Shown here: piece by piece, positions 6,303-12,166 of the stretch
How the letters are laid out: each line of letters opens with the position of its first letter
Numbering within the stretch: position 1 is the stretch's first letter
NCBI GenBank assembly: GCA_934364765.1
Contig: CAKRMO010000013.1
Coordinates: 1-12,166, forward strand
Direction of reading: 5' to 3'
Source of the DNA: an uncultured Bacteroidaceae bacterium
Lineage (GTDB): Bacteria; Bacteroidota; Bacteroidia; Bacteroidales; Bacteroidaceae
DNA: 12,166 nt
Made by a program: the position numbers and the translations under genes
The notes under the pieces: model-generated
Database searches by the model: none
Told to the model about the DNA's origin: nothing
The model's input: the letters and a program-made list of their open reading frames with translations, nothing else

Positions 6303-7586
6303 ATGATGGAAGAAAGAACAATTCTTCAGGTTTTGGCAGAACAGAAGCATTATGTAGCTGCTTGCAAACCTGAAAAATGGGTCGGCAGAAGTGAGGAAAA
6401 GCTCTTTGAATTTGACAGTCCGCTTGCGCAAGTGGTCATTGGGGTAAGGCGAAGCGGCAAGTCCACGTTTTGCCATAAGGTGCTGTTGGAGCATAACGAA
6501 AAATACGGATACGTGAACTTTGATGACGACCGTATGGCAAACTTGCAGGTTGGCGACTTGAACACAGTCTTGTCCTGCGTGTATCAGATATACGGCACTG
6601 ACATAAGATATATATTCCTTGACGAGATACAGAATGTTGACGGGTGGCATTTGTTTGTAAACCGCCTTCTTCGCGGCAATTTGCACGTGGTTGTAACGGG
6701 AAGCAACGCAAAACTTCTAAGTGGCGAGCTTGCAACTCATCTTACGGGGCGGTATAACGAGATACGCCTTTTCCCTTTCTCGTTCCGTGAATATTGCGCG
6801 TTTCATGGGATAGACACCGGAGGGATAACGACCAAATCGGAGGCGGAAAGGAAGCGCGCCTTTATGGAGTATATAACGAACGGCGGATTTCCCGAAATGC
6901 AGAATTTGCGCAATAAGCGCGGCTACGTGCAAAGCCTCATGGAGGCAATTGTCTCCAAGGACATACGGCAGCGTTTCAGCATCCGCAACGTGGATGCTCT
7001 GCGGAAAATAGCCAACCACCTTGTCAACAATGCGTGCCAGGAGGTGAATTACGAAGGTATGGCGCAACTGTTGGGCATAACCGACCAGACGGCAAAGAAA
7101 TATACGGACTATTTGCGTCAGGCTTTTCTCATTCAACTGCTTGCCAAGTATTCCTGCAAAAGCAAGGAGAGAATCCGGAACGCAAAGGCATACATCGTTG
7201 ACCCCGGGCTTCAGAACAACCGCGAAAACGCATTCGCCGCTGAAAACATAGGCTGGAGGCTGGAGAACGTTGTTTTCATAGAAATCCTGCGCCGTTGCAG
7301 CAATGATTTCCTTGATGTATATTATTACAAGGCCGCTCCACGGTCGAAAGAGGTGGACTTTGTTATATGCAATCAGGACAAAGCCGTGGAATTGGTGCAA
7401 GTGGCATACGATATTGAAAAGGAAAAAACATTCAGCAGGGAGACAAGCTCGCTGGTGAAAGCCTCGGAGGCTCTGAATTGCGACAGGCTGACCCTGATTT
7501 CATTCACAAATACCCGGGAAGTGAATGTTGGCGGCAAACTTATCCGTGTTTATTCGGCAATAGACTGGCTGCTGTCATTGGCATAG
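6303..7586 (+). CDS. AAA_14-DUF4143 family ATPase
   Basis: 427 residues from the ATG at 6303; the ATG at 6306 is equally good, being 7 bases after AGGAGA. The N-terminal P-loop domain (AAA_14) has Walker A GVRRSGKS (47-54), Walker B YIFLDEI (103-109) and sensor VVVTGSNAKLL (129-139), then HLTGRYNEIRLFPFSFREY, a block typical of the family. A winged-helix-like part (about 225-285, with ITDQTAKKYTDYLRQAFLI) follows. The C-terminal DUF4143 half (about 290-427) resembles a PD-(D/E)xK nuclease fold: LENVVFIEIL, KEVDFVI (349-355) and VELVQVAYD. The last strand has Val-Ala where the classical ExK lysine would be, so nuclease activity is doubtful. Such genes are numerous in Bacteroidales and their role is unknown. 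By eye it is more AT-rich than its neighbours and looks inserted between comF and the next genes. Confidence 0.93.
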   Translation: MMEERTILQVLAEQKHYVAACKPEKWVGRSEEKLFEFDSPLAQVVIGVRRSGKSTFCHKVLLEHNEKYGYVNFDDDRMANLQVGDLNTVLSCVYQIYGTDIRYIFLDEIQNVDGWHLFVNRLLRGNLHVVVTGSNAKLLSGELATHLTGRYNEIRLFPFSFREYCAFHGIDTGGITTKSEAERKRAFMEYITNGGFPEMQNLRNKRGYVQSLMEAIVSKDIRQRFSIRNVDALRKIANHLVNNACQEVNYEGMAQLLGITDQTAKKYTDYLRQAFLIQLLAKYSCKSKERIRNAKAYIVDPGLQNNRENAFAAENIGWRLENVVFIEILRRCSNDFLDVYYYKAAPRSKEVDFVICNQDKAVELVQVAYDIEKEKTFSRETSSLVKASEALNCDRLTLISFTNTREVNVGGKLIRVYSAIDWLLSLA

Positions 7587-7593
7587 TCCCTTG

Positions 7594-7701
7594 CAGTTGT
7601 GAACGCTGATTGTCGCAGGAGGTCCTGCCTTTGCGCATGGCGGCGGTGTTGGGGTAACGCTTTATTACGGTTCCCGGTTTGTTCTGGATATATTGTGCCT
7701 T
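7594..7701 (-). pseudogene. relic of the C-terminus of a paralogue of the 724-residue exported protein
   Basis: Translating the minus strand gives 36 residues beginning KAQYIQNK and containing RYPNTAAMRK, CDNQRSQL. They align with residues 688-724 of the protein encoded at 7924-10098 (KAEYIMHH, YYPNTAAARR, CDTWRSWL), with about 18 identities and a one-residue gap. The stop codon that follows RSWL in the intact gene is replaced by CAA here, and reading continues to 7540 inside the ATPase gene. Upstream (7702 onward) no similarity to the intact protein is visible. It starts 7 bases after the ATPase stop. This is a decayed or truncated duplicate; the rest of 7587-7757 shows nothing else. Confidence 0.72.
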
Positions 7702-7757
7702 TGACACCGTTTTGCGCCCCAAAAGACAAGTCGCTGATCTGTAACGTTTTTCGGGAC

Positions 7758-7895
7758 TTTGTAAGCCTGATATAACTTATTGCTTTTCAGAAGTTTGCAA
7801 CGGCGGAAAAAAGGTCTGATGTAGTCAGGATTATGTCAGACATAATTTTTCCTGCATAGGACGTAGTTTTCCCTACGTCCCATGTAGCTTTTGCG
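7758..7895 (+). repeat. interspersed structured repeat, copy 3 (ATPase 3' flank)
   Basis: Core at 7814-7887 with hairpin 1 at 7814-7841 and hairpin 2 at 7852-7887. The left flank (TTTGTAAGCCTGATATAAC, then TGCTTTTCAG and AACGGCGG) closely matches copy 4. The right flank is cut off near 7895: the GCGCCATTT segment and end palindrome of copies 2 and 4 are missing, and the sequence runs into the 3' end of the large minus-strand gene (stop at 7924). It lies between the convergent ATPase and large exported-protein genes. Confidence 0.88.
7852..7891 (+). terminator. terminator-like hairpin within repeat copy 3
   Basis: CTGCATAGGACGTAG (7852-7866) pairs with CTACGTCCCATGTAG (7873-7887), 15 positions with one A-C mismatch and one G-U, loop TTTTCC, followed by CTTTTG. 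It is weaker than the copy 2 hairpin but well placed to end the ATPase transcript, about 265 bases after its stop. Confidence 0.6.
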
Positions 7896-7923
7896 CAAGT
7901 GCAGGTTTGTCCCGAAATATCCT

Positions 7924-10098
7924 TTACAGCCACGAGCGCCATGTGTCGCAGGGATTTTCCTTCACTCTGCGTGCGGCGGCAGTGTTGGGATAATAACAAA
8001 TTATGGTAAGGAAGTGGTGCATGATGTATTCCGCCTTGGCTTTCGCCTCATCGCTACGCAGCATGGCCAGAGCCTTTTCGCACTCTGCTTGGTAAAGTTT
8101 CACCGATTTGCTGTCTCTGGGTTTGTATTCACTGTAGTCGTCCCAGAAATGGTAGCCGTTTTGCGCTTCGCCATTGTCCAGGAACTTGTAGCAGGTGAGT
8201 ATTTCGTCCAACCAATGCAGCTGCGGGATGAAAAGTCCGGGTATGCTCTCGCCCCTCCAATATTGTGTGAGCGCCCAGCAGTTGCCGAACGAGTTGCGGC
8301 GGCCTACAGCATATTTCAGCCGTGCAAGACCGCGATCGTCGGATGTTTTTCCTGTTTTCATTTCCTGCTGGTAGCGGAGCATTTCCATGGCGAATGTCAA
8401 TTTTGCTTTGCCCGGGCTTACGGTCCACAGTCTGTCGATGTATGTTCCTGAGCTGGGGTAGGTGAAAAACGGATCACGTTTCAGATAACTGCAAATGTTC
8501 ATGGATTTACAGTATTTTTCCGAAACTTTTGACAAGCACGCCGCCGCCCTCCTGTAGTTCTCCTCGCGTATAGCAAGAGTGCCTATAAGTTCGAAAATGT
8601 AGTCCCTGTCGGTGCGGGCGTATTTTTTAAGATAACTGTAAAGCGGGGTGTTTGCCGCCATGTGGCGGTACACATTTATGAGCTGCGATGAACTTAGCGA
8701 GTTCATAAGCTGAAACGACAGGTTGCCGTAGTAATTATTGTTGTTGTTGCGCGTCCTTGAAAGAGGCAGTCTTTCCATAACCTCATATTCACTTTCGTCT
8801 GTATTTGCCCCATAAAGGGAATATTCACCATCGGGCAAAGCATTATCGCGGTCGGGAGTCCGGCCAAGGCATATGCGGTTGTCATATTGCCTGGAAAGCA
8901 GCATATTGTCGGCATAACCGCACAGGAGAACGGCTGTGGCATAGTCTTTCCTTTTCCAAAGTTGCGGCACATAGTGCACGTAAATTATGTTTTGCAGCAT
9001 CCTGTTCCACTCGTTGGCATCGGCGGCAAGAAAATCCGTTTTGCCCTCAAACCATTTCAGGCCTTGGAGCAGTTCTGACAGGTTGCCGTTTGCGGCATTG
9101 CATTTCATTTTGTACGCAATGGCGTGGTCGCGCAAATCTTCTGACGAGAATTTTGCCCGCAATGCCTTCCTTATGTGGCGGCTTGCGGTTTTGTAGTCGT
9201 TGTGATGCTTGCCGGCGGCGTAAGCCAGCGCAAATTCCCAGTCTCCCCGGTTTCTGGCTTTCCCGGCTTTGAGCACTTTCCTCGCAATGGGCATCATGCC
9301 GCAAAATGTCACCGAGTCCCACGAACAGCTTTGGATATATTCAATCAGTTCTGCGGCATCGGGGTTTGCGTCTGCCATGTACGCAACTTTGTTGTCCACC
9401 GTGAGCGACCCGAAGTCCCCCTTCTTGGCAAAATACCTGTTAGCCTTGTCGGAGTTCCCGAGCCGTGCCCAGCAGCCTGCCACGTAGCCTGTTGCCATCC
9501 TCTTGAAAAGATTGGAGTCGGGGAACTTGGCGAAAGCCTTTTCGAAATAGATTACGCACTTGCCGTACTGGCGCGACGCAAACAAGGCCCTGACTGTAAG
9601 AAGTGCGTAGCGGTCGCGCAGGCGTTTCCCGCCGTATTGCCTGAATGCGTCAGCCATATTATTCAGGTCGGAAATCTCGTAGCTGTATCTTGAAGCGGGA
9701 TAATACCACGGCGATGCGGTTATGGCGCGGACATCCTCTAATTTTTTCGCGTTGCGCAGGTAAGCCTCCGCCTCTTCGTCGTTAGAGTTTCTGAGGTATA
9801 TGTAGAACAGGTTTTTCGTGTTCGAGTCGTCCCAAAGAGCCTCATCCATTTCGTAAATGTCGTCCTTATATACGGCTTCCTCAATGTCTCTTGCCGGAAT
9901 CCTTTCGGAGGTGAGCTTTTGCCAGAGGCGTATGTTTTCCGCCCTCTCCAAATTCTCTCTTGGGGCGGAGGTGAAGAATTCTGGCGTGGGGATAATCGGC
10001 GGCCACGGACCGCAGGCCGCCGCCGGTGCTGCCGGCGCAAATGCCAGCGCGAGAAGGCTACTTGCCCGAAGCATTGCGGAAAAGACTTTGTATTTCAT
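7924..10098 (-). CDS. large exported helical-repeat protein of unknown function
   Basis: 724 residues. The N-terminus has basic residues, a hydrophobic stretch (about 11-27) and AAAC at 26-29 followed by GPW; Cys29 could be lipidated (AAAC is a loose lipobox) or the peptide may be cut by signal peptidase I. Mature sequence beginning CGPWPPIIPTPEFF recalls exported Bacteroidetes proteins that start Cys-Gly-Pro, but I know no assigned function. Much of the chain looks alpha-helical with TPR/SEL1-like pairs, for example YALLTVRALFASRQYGKCVI (164-183) with the next helix to about 223, and residues 501-529. Five Asn (451-455) form a short microsatellite. The C-terminus YPNTAAARR and CDTWRSWL recurs in a relic at 7594-7701. 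Start at 10098 overlaps the upstream lipoprotein gene by 41 bases in another frame, indicating translational coupling; an in-frame ATG at 10074 is possible. Confidence 0.88.
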   Translation of the reverse strand: MKYKVFSAMLRASSLLALAFAPAAPAAACGPWPPIIPTPEFFTSAPRENLERAENIRLWQKLTSERIPARDIEEAVYKDDIYEMDEALWDDSNTKNLFYIYLRNSNDEEAEAYLRNAKKLEDVRAITASPWYYPASRYSYEISDLNNMADAFRQYGGKRLRDRYALLTVRALFASRQYGKCVIYFEKAFAKFPDSNLFKRMATGYVAGCWARLGNSDKANRYFAKKGDFGSLTVDNKVAYMADANPDAAELIEYIQSCSWDSVTFCGMMPIARKVLKAGKARNRGDWEFALAYAAGKHHNDYKTASRHIRKALRAKFSSEDLRDHAIAYKMKCNAANGNLSELLQGLKWFEGKTDFLAADANEWNRMLQNIIYVHYVPQLWKRKDYATAVLLCGYADNMLLSRQYDNRICLGRTPDRDNALPDGEYSLYGANTDESEYEVMERLPLSRTRNNNNNYYGNLSFQLMNSLSSSQLINVYRHMAANTPLYSYLKKYARTDRDYIFELIGTLAIREENYRRAAACLSKVSEKYCKSMNICSYLKRDPFFTYPSSGTYIDRLWTVSPGKAKLTFAMEMLRYQQEMKTGKTSDDRGLARLKYAVGRRNSFGNCWALTQYWRGESIPGLFIPQLHWLDEILTCYKFLDNGEAQNGYHFWDDYSEYKPRDSKSVKLYQAECEKALAMLRSDEAKAKAEYIMHHFLTIICYYPNTAAARRVKENPCDTWRSWL

Positions 10099-11131
10099 CG
10101 TCAGAGTATTTTTTGAGGTTTTTCAAGTCGAAATGATAGAGAATGGAGCTGTGGGGCTTGCCTTTCAAGCGCGCCTCTATAAGGTTTTTCACGCGGCTGA
10201 TAGTGCGGAAGTCCGACTGCTCCGTGCGTATCACGTCCCCCTTGTAGATTATTGTTTTCCTGTAAGCCATGTCTTTTTTTGCCACGTAGGTGTTTGCGGT
10301 TTTTGGCATGAATTTGGCGGTGTCGCCCACCTCCAAGCCGTTGAGTAGCCCCACGAAACGGCGGCTGCGGAAAAGAAGCTGCCATGAGTATGTGGGATAT
10401 GCCACGTCAAGGTGCAGGGGATATTTGTCCATGTATTTCAGATATGGCTTCACGTCTTTCTCGTCAAGGATGGAGTTGGCTGCATCGGGGTCGCTGAAGT
10501 TGCCGGTGTTATACACCATAAGCACGCCGTAGTCCACAGGCGGCACCGGCCGCGATAGCTGGTGAAGGCGTATTGTGGCACTCAGTTTCAACGGCAGCTC
10601 GTCTTTAATGCTGTCGCATAGGGCGAAGAAAATTTTTTCCGTGCTCCTGGTCCAGTCGCAATCGATCTGCAAGCCCTCAACGTGGGGAAGCTCGTTATAG
10701 GAACACATATTCTTCACCCTCTTCACAATCTTTCTCGCAAGGTCTCCAATCCCGCGCTCCTGCCCGCACTTCAGCGCATCGAGGGTTATATACACAACAG
10801 GGACAAATTTAATGTTTTTCAACTCCAGCTCGTCGTATGCGTCCCGCGGAAACCTCACTGTTGCGTTCGGACAGGGGGACTTTCTTCCGTTGTTGTCGTC
10901 TATGTCAACGGTTACGTCGAACATTCTGAGATATATGCGCCGTATGTTGTGCTTGAACAGAAAATTGCAGTCTTGGGCGTTGGGGCTGAACACAGTTTTC
11001 CAAAAGTAAACGCCGTTTTTTTCTTCGTGGATCGGGGCGGGTTTGCTGTCGTTTTTCTTGCAACTGTGGAAAACAGCGGAGAATGCGACCGCCGCTGCGA
11101 TGCTGCAAATTAATTTACAGGTGGCTTTCAT
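10058..11131 (-). CDS. predicted lipoprotein, likely TIM-barrel, unknown function
   Basis: 357 residues from the ATG at 11131, chosen over an upstream in-frame start at 11182 because the signal peptide begins here. MKATCKLICS, a hydrophobic stretch, then FHSC with Cys25 as the likely lipidated residue, followed by a charged linker. The body alternates strands and helices like a barrel: GVYFWKTVF, RRIYLRMFDV, KFVPVVYITLDAL, VEGLQIDCDWT, KLSATIRLHQL, VDYGVLMVYNTG, YPLHLDVAYPTYSW. The LQIDCDW and Leu-Ser-Ala-Thr-Ile strands recall DUF3142-type barrel proteins and, more distantly, chitinase-like (GH18) barrels, but I see no DxxDxDxE catalytic motif; the family is not certain. It overlaps the next gene by 41 bases and probably works with it at the cell surface. 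A near-consensus -7 element lies 31 bases upstream. Confidence 0.87.
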   Translation of the reverse strand: MKATCKLICSIAAAVAFSAVFHSCKKNDSKPAPIHEEKNGVYFWKTVFSPNAQDCNFLFKHNIRRIYLRMFDVTVDIDDNNGRKSPCPNATVRFPRDAYDELELKNIKFVPVVYITLDALKCGQERGIGDLARKIVKRVKNMCSYNELPHVEGLQIDCDWTRSTEKIFFALCDSIKDELPLKLSATIRLHQLSRPVPPVDYGVLMVYNTGNFSDPDAANSILDEKDVKPYLKYMDKYPLHLDVAYPTYSWQLLFRSRRFVGLLNGLEVGDTAKFMPKTANTYVAKKDMAYRKTIIYKGDVIRTEQSDFRTISRVKNLIEARLKGKPHSSILYHFDLKNLKKYSDDEIQSLFRNASGK

Positions 11132-11161
11132 GTGAATGGTTATTGTACGTAGCAAATTTCG

Positions 11162-11169
11162 CAAATATG
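11162..11169 (-). promoter_or_regulatory. candidate -7 element for the two-gene exported-protein operon
   Basis: On the minus strand CATATTTG matches TAnnTTTG at seven of eight positions and ends about 30 bases before the ATG at 11131. No convincing -33 TTG is seen at the right spacing. A promoter is expected here because metG ends more than 500 bases upstream behind a possible terminator. Confidence 0.4.
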
Positions 11170-11267
11170 AAAATTCTGACAAAATCTAACGCAGGATATT
11201 TTACGGGATGTGCCGCCAGAGCATTAAACCGGCGTGCCTTTTCGCCAAACCACGCAGTTGCTTTTGC

Positions 11268-11319
11268 CGGAAACGCCAACGGACTTCACGCCGTTTTGCG
11301 ACGGAAATGCCAACGACTT
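11268..11319. repeat. short direct repeat in the metG-lipoprotein gap
   Basis: CGGAAACGCCAACGGACTT (11268-11286) recurs as CGGAAATGCCAACGACTT (11302-11319), differing by one substitution and one missing base, start-to-start 34 bases. It lies in the 513-base non-coding gap 11132-11644, next to repeat copy 4. No function evident; apart from copy 4, this repeat and the metG hairpin, I see nothing else in the gap. Confidence 0.55.
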
Positions 11320-11340
11320 GATTTATAGTATTTTGCGAAA

Positions 11341-11522
11341 TTTTGCAAGCCCGATGTAACTTGTTGCTTTTCAGATGTTTGTAACGGCGGAAAAAAGGTC
11401 TGATGTAGTCCGGATTATATCAGACATAATTTTTCCTACATCGGACATGGTTTTTCCTACATCAAATGTAATTTTAGCAGTATTGCTTTTGCGCCATTTA
11501 CATGGGCGTATGGCATACGCCC
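11341..11522 (+). repeat. interspersed structured repeat, copy 4 (between metG and lipoprotein gene)
   Basis: The longest copy. Core at 11398-11471; hairpin 1 at 11398-11425 can pair along all 14 positions using two G-U pairs. Hairpin 2 at 11436-11471 is badly decayed (loop TTTTTC). The right end carries TTTTGCGCCATTT and the 19-base palindrome GGGCGTATGGCATACGCCC (11504-11522), nine-base arms with a single central base. Unlike the other copies it is not downstream of a same-strand gene: both flanking genes run on the minus strand. Confidence 0.9.
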
Positions 11523-11579
11523 ATTATGCTGCCGCTTGAACCGGTTGCGCACACACCGCAATTTAATGTTGGCATATCG

Positions 11580-11617
11580 CAAAAAACAACGCAGGGCGGA
11601 ACTGCAAAGCCCCGCCC
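11580..11617 (-). terminator. possible terminator of metG
   Basis: On the minus strand GGGCGG (11617-11612) pairs with CCGCCC (11599-11594) around a 12-nt loop; seven bases later comes T6 (11586-11581). The stem is GC-rich but the T-run is a little far away, so efficiency is uncertain. It starts 28 bases after the metG stop. Confidence 0.4.
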
Positions 11618-11644
11618 CGGTGTGCGTATGTATTTTCCGCGCTG

Positions 11645-12166
11645 CTATTTCACGCACGAGCCGTTGGCGGTCTTGCGGTCAACGGTCGCAACGGCGAGTG
11701 TGCCGTCGGCGTTCTCGGAGCAGAGTATCATGCCTTGGCTTTCTATGCCGCGCAGCTTGCGCGGGGGGAGGTTGGCAATGAAGCACACCTGCCTGCCTTT
11801 CAGCTCCTCGGGGCTGTAGTGCTTTGCTATTCCGCTCACAATGGTGCGCGTGCCGTTGCCGTCGTTTACGGTAAGTTTCAGGAGCTTGTCGCTCTTTTCC
11901 ACTTTTGCGCATTCCTCCACCGTTCCCACACGTATGTCGAGCTTTTCGAAGTTTTCAAAGTCGCATAACGCCTTTTGCGGCTGCGGCTTTGCCTCTTTTG
12001 CCTCGTTGGCTTTCTTTATGGCCTGGAGTTTTGCCACTTGCGCCTCGATAGTCTCGTCCTCTATCTTCCCGAACAGCAGTTCCGCCTTTTCAAGCTGGTG
12101 GCCCTCCTTGACGAGTGAGGTTGAGCCGAGGTCATCCCAGTTGAAGTTTGGCATATTGAGCATTCC
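11645..12166 (-). CDS. metG: methionine-tRNA ligase, C-terminal part (cut by window edge)
   Basis: The minus-strand frame is open to the right edge, so only the last 173 residues are seen and the ATG at 12163 is internal. MetG charges tRNA-Met with methionine in the cytosol. The visible part begins in the end of the anticodon-binding domain (NWDDLGS, then [18 protein letters not shown], a linker motif typical of MetG), passes a charged Ala/Lys/Glu linker, and ends in the appended OB-fold tRNA-binding domain of the Trbp111/EMAPII type: [55 protein letters not shown] and the final GSCVK. All parts are intact. A stand-alone tRNA-binding protein is unlikely because the linker motif belongs to the synthetase. 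Confidence 0.95.
   Translation of the reverse strand, partial: GMLNMPNFNWDDLGSTSLVKEGHQLEKAELLFGKIEDETIEAQVAKLQAIKKANEAKEAKPQPQKALCDFENFEKLDIRVGTVEECAKVEKSDKLLKLTVNDGNGTRTIVSGIAKHYSPEELKGRQVCFIANLPPRKLRGIESQGMILCSENADGTLAVATVDRKTANGSCVK

Noticed and set aside
6717..7400. 227-codon minus-strand frame opposite the ATPase
   Set aside because: Shadow of the DUF4143-coding region; no start signal or recognisable domain.
8731..8745. GTT-type trinucleotide run in the large exported-protein gene as a phase-variable tract
   Set aside because: The repeat is a multiple of three, so length change would only alter an Asn run, not the frame.
11222..11319. Short minus-strand frame of about 31 codons ending at 11224
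   Set aside because: No ATG or ribosome binding site; it only spans the short direct repeat and shows no recognisable family.

Overview
The window reads as chromosomal DNA of a member of the Bacteroidales, of moderate GC. The clues are promoters of the TTG / TAnnTTTG type, mostly weak Shine-Dalgarno sequences, lipoproteins with loose lipoboxes, an AAA_14-DUF4143 ATPase, and ribD divergent from prmC-recX. I cannot fix the genus; a gut-associated family such as Muribaculaceae or Prevotellaceae would fit.

Layout from left to right. (1) 1-1574: two tandem FKBP-type peptidyl-prolyl isomerases on the + strand, the first cut by the left edge, closed by a strong hairpin terminator. (2) 1572-2337: a near-ideal Bacteroidetes promoter and a monocistronic lipoprotein resembling XAC2610-type proteins. 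(3) 2671-5803: housekeeping genes, with ribD (riboflavin synthesis) on the minus strand divergent from a tightly overlapping prmC-recX-comF operon. (4) 5804-7923: an accessory-looking segment with an AAA_14-DUF4143 ATPase, an upstream iteron-like array and a decayed 3' fragment of a paralogue of the next gene. (5) 7924-11131: two overlapping minus-strand genes for an exported lipoprotein with a likely TIM-barrel fold and a large exported helical-repeat protein, both of unknown function. (6) 11645-12166: the 3' end of metG on the minus strand.

The most striking content is intergenic. One repeat of about 140-180 bp occurs four times (2389-2570 minus; 5874-6043, 7758-7895 and 11341-11522 plus). 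All four share an ungapped 74-nt core made of two hairpins ten bases apart. The first hairpin stays paired in every copy only if G-U pairs are allowed in the forward orientation, which points to selection on RNA. The second hairpin is followed by T-rich sequence and can act as a terminator. In one copy its six-base loop is the exact reverse complement of another copy's loop and its arms are perfect, as expected from inversion or quasipalindrome correction. Three of the four copies lie downstream of, and in the same orientation as, a gene (ribD, comF, the ATPase).

The housekeeping genes act independently: protein folding in the envelope, release-factor methylation, RecA control, DNA uptake or competence-related functions, riboflavin synthesis and tRNA charging. 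The ATPase segment and the two exported unknowns are the accessory part.
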